Source of the DNA: Massospora cicadina
Lineage: Eukaryota > Entomophthoromycota > Entomophthoromycetes > Entomophthorales > Entomophthoraceae
Assembly (NCBI GenBank): GCA_022478985.1
Contig: JAKSZP010009262.1
Coordinates: 62,001 to 126,000, forward strand
DNA length: 64,000 nt
Direction of reading: 5' to 3'
Shown here: one piece after another, positions 11,720-22,220 of the stretch
How positions within the stretch are numbered: the stretch's first letter is position 1
Layout: each line of letters opens with the position of its first letter
Notes under the pieces: generated by a model
Database searches by the model: none
Told to the model about the DNA's origin: nothing
The model's input: only the letters and a program-made list of their open reading frames with translations
Program-made: the position numbers and the translations under genes

Positions 11720-12672
11720 ATGTCAATACTTTTGTCTACTGCTGTCCCAGCTTGGGGTGGTGGTGCGCCGCCATCTGGAATATTTTGGCTGTGGCAAAAG
11801 GCTCCTGGGCTGGCACTGCTAGCCCCTAACACTATTGGGCGCTCTTCCCCCTTGGGACTTGGCCCATCATCACACGAGTTCCCAGGCGGTGCTCCAGAGC
11901 CCATTGTTGCTCCCATGGAGCAATTTGCATTTTGGCCTTCAGGTTGAATATGGGAACCTCTTCCCATATGCAAGCGCGGCCATCATAGAGATGGCCACAT
12001 CAGTGTTTAAACTTGATGGCTTCATAGATTTCCACTCCTTTAAGGGGTATTTTGACCTCAGTTTCCATTCTGAGGTCGATGCAATGGCAGCTTCTAAGCT
12101 GCAGTTAATTTTTAAGAATATTCCCCTTTCTACTATTTGCACCTAATACCAGATAAGGCCACTTTGGTGGTCCAGTTCGCTGGGTTGCCCTCCCACCTTT
12201 CCCCCAAATGCCTGTGCCATGAGCTCATAGAGGTTTTGGCCATTTATGTCACAGACCCCATGCTGCAATTTTGGTTCTGAATGGAATATATAGTTTGGCA
12301 GGGCCACACGCCTTTGCAACAATCTGCCCATTCCCTTGTGACACCCATCTTGCAATTTCCCCTTGCACGGTGATCATATCTGCCCCTGATCACCCATTCT
12401 GGGTGCACGTTGAGAATGGCCGTGCCATTTGCCCCTTGTTCTTTGAGCTTGATCACTCAAAGTGCAAGTGCCCTACAGCTTTCACCTCAACCGCTACCAC
12501 TACTCCCCCTCCAGCGTCAACTCAGCTGCTACCATGCCCAAATTATTTTGAGGGGGGCTCGATTCTCCCACCCCCAAACTCAGAGAAATCTGGTATGGCT
12601 TCCAAAGCTGCAGCTAAGCAGCATTTTAAAAAACTTGTAAAAATTTGGTTCATTTATGCCAACCTGAGCTGA
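11720..12672 (+). pseudogene. LINE ORF1-like Gag protein with CCHC knuckle, frameshifted
   Basis: Three overlapping frames together give one protein-like path. First an N-terminal Pro/Gly-rich part (11720-11944). Then VFKLDGFIDFHSF and SEVDAMAASKLQLIFKN in the next frame (to about 12146), then LVVQFAGLPSHLSP (about 12160-12280). Finally, to 12672, HPFWVHVENGRAICPLFFEL and DHSKCKC. The last part fits a C-x2-C-x4-H-x4-C knuckle with the second Cys as Phe. The order resembles LINE ORF1 proteins with a DUF4283-like domain followed by a zinc knuckle (GLPLHLW and FWVxVEYE motifs), which bind LINE RNA. The ATG lies 50 bp from the element's 5' end. It is broken by at least two frameshifts and is a fossil. 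Confidence 0.55.
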
Positions 12673-12911
12673 TGGCTGAAACAGTTTTCAGCTGAGCTTC
12701 CGTGGTCAACAGTTACAGCCAATCAGGTTCAGCCAACTTGTCAAATCTAGTGGCTGGGTTAGCATTAGCTGAGTCAAATCCCTTTGAGTGTCTCAATTAG
12801 ATTGACAAAAATGACTGGTCATATAACGTTAAATCAAGTTTTCATTGGAGGAGTTTTTTGTCAATCCTCACAAACTGCACCCCTGCCATTTTTGTCCTAA
12901 AAAAGATTATC

Positions 12912-12935
12912 CCTATTATAAATCTATAAATAAAA
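12912..12935 (+). promoter_or_regulatory. A/T-rich TATA-like stretch before ORF2
   Basis: The sequence TATAAATCTATAAATAAAA runs directly into the ATG at 12936. It could be an internal promoter element or simply an A-rich leader. No experimental support. Confidence 0.25.
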
Positions 12936-13403
12936 ATGTCAGTCAAAGCCGCTGCAGCTCCTGTCAACACCCTACTCCACCAATAACTCCATGAAGCAAT
13001 GGAACCCCTGGTTGAGGGTATTCCTATCCCCAATATACCTCATGATTATGAGGAAAAGGCGAAGTGTGAGATTGAGGAGCTGGCTTTTGGTGTGAGCTGC
13101 ACCTGCATTGGTGCAGCAAAAACCTCTCCTTTTGACCCCAATTACCCTGAAACCCACCGGCGCATTAAGTCATTTACTTGTGTGCCTGCTCTCATCACTT
13201 TTGCTGTGCATCAACTTGCTCAATACGTTGAGGCGATGGACACTGCCAGCCTAATTAATGAAGAATATCTACAATTATACCTCCTTATGCCACATTTTGC
13301 TGATGCTCCCACTCCAAAGCTGTCAGCCATGGTCCACCAGCTAAAGTGGGCTCCAGACAAAAGTTTTCTCCAAATCTTCTTACCTTCTGATATGGCTTCC
13401 TAG
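12936..13403 (+). CDS. Second ORF of the retroposon, 155 codons, unknown function
   Basis: From ATG at 12936 the frame runs to TAG at 13401-13403, with a single in-frame TAA at 12984-12986; an ATG at 12999 opens the remaining 134 codons. I do not recognise the family. Visible features are a Cys pair (VSCTCIG), a basic patch (THRRIKSF), a hydrophobic Leu-rich segment near YLQLYLLMP, a Pro-rich PTPKLSAMV and a C-terminus PSDMAS. The truncated copy at 3632-4074 encodes the same C-terminal half, with differences that often keep amino-acid type. That suggests it was a true protein when the element was mobile. No signal peptide or transmembrane segment is evident. It could equally be a captured host gene. 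Confidence 0.55.
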
Positions 13404-13527
13404 GCTGTTAGCTGAGGTGCCATATTAGAAATTTTTAATTTCTAACAATCCCTTTATTTGGCACATTTAAAAATAAAGATGCTTGGCAACTCCTCCTTTT
13501 GGGTTGGACACCACTAGTGCTAAAAAA

Positions 13528-13547
13528 TTGAAGTCAACCCATCCACC
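13528..13547. other. Short spacer between retroposon and element G
   Basis: Contains the 3' TSD of the retroposon and a piece that may belong to element B's LTR1. It ends with CCACC; the same 5-mer follows B's right end at 47484-47488, which may be chance. Confidence 0.3.
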
Positions 13548-14502
13548 TGTATAGAGCGTTTTATCCATTAGATTAAGAAGAGGCTCAGCCTTGTATCCAT
13601 TTCTTAGTGCAAAGATAAATTTGCTCATTTATTAGATGAGCGCTGGGTTACAACATTTTTTCATAAATTTCGCCCACATATCCTATTTCTCGACTTCTAT
13701 TCTTGTAAATATGAAAATAAGATATAAAAAAGGTCACCTAGGCAATAATACACTTTCCAGCGCCTTTACATCCAGTAGTCATCAACCATACTAATCCTTT
13801 TATAATAATCCAAAATGGTAAAACTCTTAATAGTAACTAAGATGGGGATTATTAAACCCTTTTTTTAGTACTAGAAGGGATTATTAAACCCTTTAATTTC
13901 CAATAAATACATTTTTAATTACACAAATAAATTAAACTCAATTCTCTATTCTAATGCTTTAAAGTACCTAACAAGCATCATATGAATATAATATTAAAAT
14001 ATGTAGATATCAATATTCTCATACTGCACCAGAAATCTAAATCTACTTAGTCCCATCACCCGCTAAACTGAAGGACTAATGGACAAAAGTTTTTAAACCC
14101 AATAAAGCCCCTGGACCTGTTTTGCGTAGCTTGATAAAATCCAAAATTAAATATCACCTATTATTCCTAAGTTCATCTCTGCACTGTCCTCATATTTCAA
14201 CCTCTAGGCTGTAAGGCGGCAGCCCTAGATAGAGTCAATTGGTATATCAACTATATGATTTAAATTTTATATTGTAAACCCTTAAAGATAATTTTCATGC
14301 TTTTCTTTACACTTATAACGCTGCCTTTTTTTTTATTTTTTTCCTATATAGAAAACATCATAAAAAGAAAACCTTCATTACAATCACATTGTACATGACT
14401 CTTCTGTGGATGATATGACAATTTAATCCATCAAAACACTGAACCATCATAGAACTGAACTTAGACTTAGGTCTGATCAAATAACAAATTGCATTAATTG
14501 CA
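13548..14502 (+). repeat. LTR5, 5' LTR of element G
   Basis: Matches 22221-23083 in order and spacing; shared landmarks include GAGCACTGG or GAGCGCTGGGTTACA, TCACCCAGGCAATA or TCACCTAGGCAATA, and CTTCTGTGGATGATATGAC. It begins TGTATAGAG and ends ATTGCA by comparison. By-eye identity is about 65-70 percent, so G is old. Confidence 0.65.
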
Positions 14503-16685
14503 TATCTGTGCTCAATTATACTACTGAAACTCATCTGTGGATCCTGTTTTTTGTTCACATCTCCCCTCACACATATGGTTGCTACACCTGAAAGCCACGT
14601 GGTTTCCAAATTAAATCCCTTTTTCATGTGCAGAGGCACTTAAACTCTTTTGAACCATTACTTGTTCCATTTAGCCACAAACTCAAATTGAACATCATTT
14701 GGAATACTATGGCATTGGATTTCTGGGCTATCCAATGATCCCTGGCTCACTCTGATTGTAGAACGTTCCTCTTATAATCATCTGCTTCCTGACTTGATGA
14801 ACAGCCACTAGCTTTAAAGCTCTGCATCATTCTATCTGGAACTGCTAATGAATTTAATTCCTTATTGTCAATGAACTAGCATGCCCAGGCCAATTTGGAA
14901 TTTCTGCTTATCAAATTTTTTCACTCCTCAAGTCCTGCTCCCAGAAATTAGTAACACAGTAAACCAAGCTTCAACCAACATAGCTGAAACTTTAACCAAA
15001 GTTCAAACACTGTAGATGTCTTCTGTTCCCTTTACTAAGATGGCTGATCAGATGCTTATCCCTTGACATAACTTCAAGTTATTTAAAGCAGGAGGATTCC
15101 AATCTCCACCTCTCAAAAATGCCTAACTAAGTGTGGTTCTCTTAGACGCTATTAATGGGGTGCTCGCATTAGGGACTAGGGAGTAATTTAAGCCAATAAG
15201 GCAAGGGACTTTACACCCTAGTCACACTTGCGGCTTCAGTAGTGCATGTTCCAGAGGCCAGACACGCATGTCAATTGCATCTTCCACCTTGAGACCCAGG
15301 ATAGCAGACTAATTCTCACATAAAGAGCCATTCATTGACTTAACACTTCCATTATTCTTATCTCCAGATGTTGCTTTCATCCTTTATAGTCTCATTATAT
15401 CAGTCTCCAAAAGCCACACATATTGGGTCCCCATACTTGAAATCCTTAAAGCTGCATTTTATCTGGAACAAGCTATTGGTCTCGCCCCACATAAAAGACC
15501 AAAGAATTAGTTTTAGCAATCAAACCGCCTATGCCATCCATATCTTTTTTCTCAAGTTTCATCCTAGAAAAGGCACTACTATAAGGCTCATGTCAACAAG
15601 AATTCTTGGAACTTCTCTTCCAGTGTCGCAGTGTTGTCTCCAGTGACTCCACTAGTTCTCGCCCTTCTTTTGTTGCAGTCCGCACTACAAAAAACTCTTA
15701 TCTCAACACAAGGATTTGTTTATGTCTTTTGACACCAACACCTCACATTAAATTAGAACAGATAAGCATGATAAAAGCTCTATAACAAAGCACTCCATCC
15801 ATTTCACCTCCTTAAGAAACAACTAATTCTCAAAATTTTGATGTCTTAATATTCCCTCTCGATGGCCTTCACTGAAACAGGATCTGGCTTGTCTTTTTTA
15901 AGTGACCTTCCATCAGATAAAATGACGGTAATCAATTCTGGATACTGACGAATCTGGTAAATAAATTGACCTCACGGTGGCCCAAACTCTTGCATTTGAT
16001 GTGAATTTGTCTTCTACATTACTAGGCGCGTCTTTGGCTACAATGAAGTGCCATACTGTACAATGTCATGTTCTGTTTGATGTCCATAAATTGTGCTTCT
16101 GTGCTTACTTTTCATTAGTATATGACCTAATATACCAAGTAATCTATAAAGCTAAATAAGACGGCTTTAGCGTACTATATCAGCTAAAGCTTAAAATTAT
16201 TTTCCCTGATAACGTGGTACTCAATGGTGAGCTTCTTTTATCACTTTTCCACTAGGAAACCTTACTTGGCTTCATTTCATTACTGTACCCTCCCTTAAGA
16301 CCTCCCACTAGATTTTCAAGCATCCTAAAATTTATAAGATGCATTTAACCTGAAGCGGTTACCAAGGCCTCATCTCACTCAACTTATGACTTGTAAAAGC
16401 CTGATTGTAAATACGTTAGAAAATTAACTGTCTTCTTTATCCTTACGTGAGGAGGAGCAAGGCTTTAATCTGTGGTCAAGTGATAAAAAAGTATAAGTGT
16501 TGGTTTCTATTATAATTTTCACTATGTTTTTAATGGGGGGTTTCTCTCCAAAGGTAAATGTTTCTTAAGGCTTTGTGTAAACTATGTACATATAAACAAC
16601 CTAAAGGTTTTGGATCCAAACTCTCATCTATATCAGTACATTTCCCAAGCAATATCACAGTCTTAAGTTTTCTTTAAGATCGTCC
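14503..16685 (+). pseudogene. Probable Gag/protease region of element G, unreadable
   Basis: This is the interval between the 5' LTR and the RT of G. The longest plus-strand open piece (15368-15646, 92 codons) shows no recognisable domain. By position it should have held Gag and protease. I see no zinc knuckle or D-S/T-G motif that I would defend. Confidence 0.3.
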
Positions 16686-16689
16686 TGAT

Positions 16690-17300
16690 CAACGCCTTTA
16701 ATCAGGTGAGGGTCAAAAAAGGAGGTTGGCTCACAGCCGTTTAAACTAGGCGAGTTATCTTCTAGATTTTAAATGTTTTCTTTGGGTTGAAAATGCACCA
16801 GCAACTTTACAGAACCTTATTAACATTGTCTTAAGTAAACGCTAGAGCTCTTGCGGCATTAAATTAATTAAAAAACCTGATCCACTCGCCTAATTGTGAA
16901 CAGCACTTAACGATTTTAGAAGGGTTTATGGCTGTTTTCCGTAAGGCTAAGATCTTTGTCAAATTCTAATTGCAAATTTATTAGAGAAAAGGTATCTTCT
17001 TGGGTAACTTTGTTTTTTAAAGATGGATACTTAGTTACCCCATGACAGATGGATACAATCCAATTTTGGCTAGAAACTAACTTCACAAAAATCAACTTAA
17101 GAGCTTTCTGGATAGTATGTCCTTCCTCAAGAAGTTTTAATCCGCCCTTATTTAATAGGCGGCACCTCTACACTTACTGGCCAAGCAAAAATTTCTCTTC
17201 TAGTGGGAAAGCAATTACCACAGGCATTTTAGTCACTCAAAGACGTCTTCCTCTTGGCTTCAGTTCTCCGCCACACAGACTCATCTATGACCTTTAATGA
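16690..17300 (+). pseudogene. Element G reverse transcriptase and connection domain
   Basis: Across shifting frames the plus strand shows NQVRVKKGGWLTAV, then VFFGLKNAP and ATLQNLINIVL (the B-prime region preceding the active site). Then come SPNCEQHLTILEGF, FRKAKIFVKF, and finally GYLVTP, MDTIQFW, TNFTKINLRAFW. The last match the RT-RNase H connection, which normally continues GFANFYRRFI. The YLDDI box expected near 16870 is not readable; the aligned stretch gives KNLIHS, so both catalytic aspartates are lost. Many stops. A typical Ty3/gypsy RT fossil. Confidence 0.65.
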
Positions 17301-18044
17301 AGCCTGCAACGCATAATTACTGTTGTGAATGCAGTCCTTATCAAGGTGAATTATGGAGCTAAACAACTCGTTACTTACTATATCCAAAGACTTACATCCT
17401 ATAAATAAGATTATTAATCTTTGAAAAGAAAATAGCGGCTGTTTCTTGGCACTGACTCAACTGGTGATACCTTCTTCAAGTGGCACAGTATAATATTACA
17501 ATACTGAAAACTACAAATAATGATGTACTAAAGAAATCTATATAAATTAGACCACTGCCAGGACTACACATACCGTGACTTATAATCCTTTCACTTCAAG
17601 TAAGAGCTCCTCTAAGGGCCCTTGAATGTCTTACTATACATGCTATGTCAGATCCTTTAAATACCAGCACAGTTAACCTCCCAAAAACTTAATACATTCA
17701 CAACATGTCATATATCTTGACACTCGCCCCCCTCTCTGTATAATTTGCCAGCTTACCTAGAAGGGCTCCTCCTAACCCAGTCTTAGCTGCTCAGGTAATC
17801 TCCAAAGGGATTTGATCCATATAAGGGCTTTAAGAGAAAGTTCTAGAAGCATAATTATTGTTGCAAATTTCACCATCTTCATCATCAGGTGCTCTGAAAG
17901 TGTGCCAAATCAACAATATGGTGACCGCTGACCCTATATCTTTTGATTTCATTGGTTATATTTCACTACCAGTTTGCAGTAACAACTCCCCAACCAGCAT
18001 ACCAACAACTTCACTAAAAAATATTAGCAGCATCAGTATATCAA

Positions 18045-18074
18045 CCCCTACACCCTGAAAGTAGGGTGTAGGGG
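18045..18074. other. Perfect 12-bp hairpin in LTR6
   Basis: CCCCTACACCCT (18045-18056), six-base loop, AGGGTGTAGGGG (18063-18074). All 12 pairs are Watson-Crick. In the other LTR6 copy (about 20066-20095) the stem survives only in part (CCCTTACACTCT with AGGGTGTTCTGG). It may be an RNA structure or a terminator of the element. Confidence 0.6.
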
Positions 18075-18449
18075 CCCCAACTATTGTGATCCCATTGAGA
18101 TACTACAATCTTAGTCCTCATTGGTAAGTAGCTAGTTGATGATTCCATGCAGAGATTACAATGAGGTTCAGGTATGGTAGTGCTGTCGCCAACTACACCT
18201 AGATGCACTCACGCAACATCTATCCTCAAGGACCTTTTGTTTTACACTTTAACCACCAAGTGTTTAGCTCAACAAAAAAAATAAAAAGAAGACGAAAAAA
18301 TATCTTATTTTATAGGGACTTCAGGTATATACTAAGAAACCGGGAAAATCCCATGCTCTCCTATTAATAATCATCAGCATCTTGCTGTAAAACTTAAAAT
18401 ACCGCTCTAGGAAATTCCTAGGCATTAACCACCAGTAAACACAATTTAA

Positions 18450-19240
18450 ACATTATCAGAATTTATTTCTGACAATACTAGATAAATTTTTATTATAAAC
18501 TTAGCCTAAGCACTAATATAATGTAAATTCAAATAGAATAAAATATTAGATTTTAAATCTAGACGCTGCATTTATCACCAGCGTTGGAAATCTGATATGA
18601 ATAAAAAATAGGGTTATTTTTATTGCTATATTGGTTAGTTGCCAAATTTGTGACCAAAAGATTTTTAATATTTGTTTATGTTGTTATATGGCACATGATC
18701 GCTCACCATTAATATATATGATAGAAAACACTGATGGTCATATACAATTCTGACGTAAAACCTACTAACAAGTAAAATATTGAGAAATATTAGTCATATA
18801 AAGATTTCAGAATCAACAGCAAGGCTACAAAGAGAAAAATTATACTCAAAAATACATAGGTTGTAACAGATGTTTGGTCACAGCAATCAGTATAAAAGGG
18901 TTATTGACAAAGCCAATAGGGGCAGAGAAATTTAGAGGAGAGTAACCAGCAGTGTGACTCTGCTATTGTAAAAGAGACTAGTGAGGTTTCCCTGAGACTG
19001 AGCAGTAGTGCGACTCTACAAATAAAGATAGAGGATTTATATAAACGCTTATCATTTTATCTAATATGATACATCAAGGAATGGCGATCATTATATTGCC
19101 TCCTGTTGCATCAGTAGTATCTAGATCTGTGCAACCTTCTGTCAGATTACACTCATATATAGACAAAATCTGTTGGAAATGTGATAACCAGTTAAGTGGA
19201 ATCATACAATGCTATTGGAAGTTGGGCCTAATGCTTTCAA
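18450..19240. other. Unassigned insertion inside the left LTR6
   Basis: About 790 bp absent from the right LTR6. No long open frame; contains AATAAAG near 19020. It may be a solo LTR of another family, but I could not find its termini or a TSD. Confidence 0.35.
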
Positions 19241-19856
19241 AACCACAAGGCATTAAAAGCTACCTTTAACTGAATCAAAGAGCATTATATTAAAATACCT
19301 ATGAAACATCAAAAACTAATCTGACTGATATAATGAACTAGGAAATTTTTCCAATTATTAAAACATGTTAAATTAAATATTTAAGGGTGTTGACAAAATT
19401 AAACAAAATCATTAAAATTCATATGAACATGTGTTGCTAAAAGTGCTTCATTTCCCCTGTGGTAATCAGATTTTATTCTCTCAAAGCAGATGTACCAGAG
19501 GCTAAAAGTCACGTTGCATGACTTGTAATTGGTGATCTTGCAGAGAGGTCATATGTACCACCTCTCATCACCCCGCAGAGTTAGAAAACAAATAAGATTG
19601 GCAGAATCAATCACCATAAAATCACTGAAAGCAAAAACCTGTTGGCATCATACAGAATCAAATTGGTATAATATATTGCCAATGGATTGGTAAAGATTAC
19701 TTGATGGTAATTGGTGCCAATTGCCAAAGTAATTGATAGCAGAGCATTAATGGCTGGTGGCAAACTGCACTGGGAAAAAACAAATGATGGCTATAAGCCA
19801 CCCATAATGACCTAACGAACTCTTCAGGATAGCTAAGCATCACATCATAGAACAAT

Positions 19857-19870
19857 CTGTAGTGAGCACC
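19857..19870 (-). other. Primer-binding site of element H
   Basis: On the minus strand GGTGCTCACTACAG, two bases after the LTR end AACA. It is identical over GGTGCTCACTACA to the sites of elements B and C. Confidence 0.65.
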
Positions 19871-19872
19871 CT

Positions 19873-20805
19873 TGTTAGAAGTTTAACAATTAAGATCATT
19901 AAGTGCTCTGCAAGTGTTCCAGTCCAACAGTATGATGACTTCTGACACTTGCTCTTTTACTGGCATTGGCTACCTTTTGCTACCAGTTCAAATCAGAAAC
20001 TCCCCAACCATCATACCAATAACTTTACTAGGAGGTTTAACATAGTGGATTGGCCCTTACACTCTATCCTAGGGTGTTCTGGTCCCAACCAATGTATTCT
20101 CATCTTGGAGTTACTACAACCTTAGTCCTCATTGTTAAAGAGCTAGTTGGTGAGTCTGCGTTGAGGTTTCAAGTAGATTAAAGTTAGGGGTGGTGGCACT
20201 GACCACTCCATAAATGCCCTTACCCAGCATCTATCCTTTGGGACCTATAGTTTATCTATTAGATAACAAGTGTCAAAGCCATCTTAAAGTAGATAAAAGG
20301 AAGGCGAAATAATGCTCTTTATTCTATTAGGGACATCAGGAGTTTTTACTAAGGCTTCTAAAAAATTCTATATGACGCCTATTAATTAACATCAGTATCC
20401 TGCCAGAAAACTCAAAAATATCGCCCTACCAAAAACCTTTGAATCAACCATAATTCAAATTCCCTCAGCACCCATTTCCAGAAAATTCTAAAATTAAAAC
20501 TAAATATGGATTAATCTTTGGCACTAATTGCCAGTAAATCCTAACAGTTCTAATACTAAATTGGTGATTTTCCTTGCATATATTGCCAGTAAATTGGCAC
20601 ACAAAAATCTATTGTTGAGTGGGACGAATTCTTTTTAAGCTGAAAGACACCAAAAAACTAACTTTGACTGAATAAAGAGTATAATTGGGATATACCTTTG
20701 AAAAATCAAAAAGCTAATTTAGTTGGTGAATTAGATGAATAAAGGTATAACGCCAAAAGTCAAAACAGGATGAATTAGTCCGCAAGGGTACCAAATTTAA
20801 TAAAC
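19873..20805 (-). repeat. LTR6, 5' LTR of element H
   Basis: 933 bp; on the minus strand it runs TGTTTATTAAATTTGG to CTTCTAACA. It matches the two parts of the left copy. The primer-binding site adjoins its left edge, marking it as the 5' LTR. Confidence 0.65.
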
Positions 20806-20894
20806 ATAACTGATGAAATTGATGAATTATATCAGTTTAAAATTAGTGACATTATTAATTTTTATAACAGGGTAATCTTTTTTTGTAATATAGT

Positions 20895-21500
20895 TTGGGC
20901 TCTACTTAGCTTCATGACCTGGACATTGAAGAGCACCACTGTCCTCTTGAAGTGGGCCATCCTGGGTCCAGGAAGCTTGGATATCTGATCAAGAGATTTT
21001 TACAACTGACCAGGTTCCATCAAGGAGATTTTCTCAAAGACTACCAGATGTGAGGTATGCGCTCACCCCATTTAGAAAGGTCCAGAAGAAAAGACCTACT
21101 ATATTCCTCTGCAACAAGATGTGAGTCCCTGGACCTTGCTTTCCATAGACTTCATTATGGAGCTTTTTCTTTTATAATGTCTATGATGCAATCATGTTGA
21201 TCAACAGTTGTTTTATTAAATGTACCATGCTCAATAAATGCCATACTTCAGTCACTTCAGAAGTAAACCTCCATTATGTTTGTGGCGCATTTGTTCTCCA
21301 TTTTATGTCTCTATAAATATAGTAAGCGGCTGTGGATACCAATTTACCATCACTTGAACAATACCTCCGCTGCTATGCCTCTGCTAGCATGGCAAATAAA
21401 CATCAGACTTAACTCTATAACAGATCGCATACAACTGACACCCATTGCTTCACCAAGTTTCTCCTCATAAAAGGCCAATCTAAATTGTAATCTATCATTT
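20895..21500 (+). pseudogene. Element G integrase (zinc domain and start of core)
   Basis: Frames combined give GHPGSRKLGYLIKRFL, then TTRCEVCAHP (the C-x2-C of the HHCC zinc domain), then SPWTLLSIDFIMEL with the first catalytic Asp, then YDAIMLINS and VFVAHLFSI. This is the normal order of a Ty3/gypsy integrase (HDxxxxGHPG, CxxC, PWxxISMDFI, YDAILVVVD). The second Asp (SDRG box) and the Glu are not readable. The coding strand agrees with G's RT at 16690-17300. Confidence 0.65.
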
Positions 21501-22220
21501 CAATTTTGTACTTATCTCGATTCTGCAGTTTAAACAGCGAAATAACGCCTGAAACGCATCAGAGGAACCCAGAACCTTGTACAAATCCCCATTCCAAGGC
21601 AATACAAGTTTAAAAAAGTTTTCAAATAGAACTTGACACTCACCTTATGAAGCTTGGGAAGGATCTATTTAGATTGATACCCCTTGTAACATGAAAGTAT
21701 CTTTTATAAAGTTAGCGTACAAAATGTTTTATTTTTTTTGAGGTGCTAAAGGATTTGGGAAATGTAGTTTTCATCTCAATCTTCCTCCCCACTAGAGAAT
21801 ATACAGTGTGCTCCATATGTCCCAGTTGTACCCATTAAAGATCATATGCCGACGTCACATGAACCTACCATGGTGAACAGCTCTCAAGAAGTAGAGGTAT
21901 AGGCCACTATGTCATCCTTATTTTTCTTCGTTTATTCCACTATTTGGTATCTTGAAAGAGTTAACCCTTTTGTATAAATATTTGAGTTAACGCGAATTAC
22001 TGCACTAATTACAAGAGCTGGTCAAAGAGTTTCCATCAAGACAATCCTGATGCTCCTTGTCCCCCAAGAGCGTAGTTGATATTTTCACCATCAAAATCCC
22101 TAAGGAGTACAAATCTGCGCAATGTATCAAATTACTGATGATGGAGTACACCATTTTCTTTGAGTAAGTGATGATGCAATTCTGAAGGGAAATCCCTCTA
22201 GCTGAACTGAGCCCTCCATC
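21501..22220 (+). other. Decayed 3' part of element G
   Basis: Lies between the integrase core and the 3' LTR, so it should hold the integrase C-terminus. No chromodomain or GPY/F motif is readable. Confidence 0.3.

Larger units (their letters stand above)
11670..13527 (+). mobile_element. RT-less, dicistronic LINE-like retroposon (full-length copy)
   Basis: A 1,858-bp unit. The 5' end is 50 bp before an ATG (11720). It holds a Gag-like ORF1 with a damaged zinc knuckle (11720-12672), a 263-bp spacer, a second ORF (12936-13403), a 3' UTR with AATAAAG at 13470, and ends GTGCTAAAAAA. Flanks are similar: TTAAAATCAAAGCC (11656-11669) and TTGAAGTCAACCC (13528-13540), a plausible decayed TSD. A 5'-truncated copy with its own TSD sits at 3632-4074, which proves the 3' end and the mode of insertion. 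It has no endonuclease or RT, so it would depend on a LINE in trans. Known RT-less LINE relatives (for example HAL1-type half-L1s) keep ORF1 only; the second ORF here is unfamiliar to me. It is higher in GC than its surroundings. Confidence 0.65.
17841..19404 (-). repeat. LTR6 left copy, with a foreign insert
   Basis: 17841 to about 18440 and about 19240 to 19404 match the right copy (19873-20805). The middle part (about 18450-19240) has no counterpart and must be an insertion or heavily diverged. Left edge reads TTCTAGAAG against TGTTAGAAG in the right copy. Confidence 0.6.
17841..20805 (-). mobile_element. Element H: LTR element with a very short interior (LTR6 family)
   Basis: Two direct copies of LTR6 (17841-19404, itself interrupted, and 19873-20805) bracket only about 470 bp (19405-19872). 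Next to the right copy is CTGTAGTGAGCACC (19857-19870), the reverse complement of the primer-binding site, so the element reads on the minus strand. The interior encodes no recognisable protein. It is therefore a TRIM-like or strongly deleted element that needed enzymes in trans. It splits element G between its RNase H and integrase parts. Confidence 0.6.

Noticed and set aside
11720..12672. A host gene with introns at 11.7-12.7 kb (GC higher than surroundings)
   Set aside because: Frame changes occur without splice sites, the knuckle and flanking motifs resemble LINE ORF1, and the unit has an A-tailed 3' end with a TSD-like flank.
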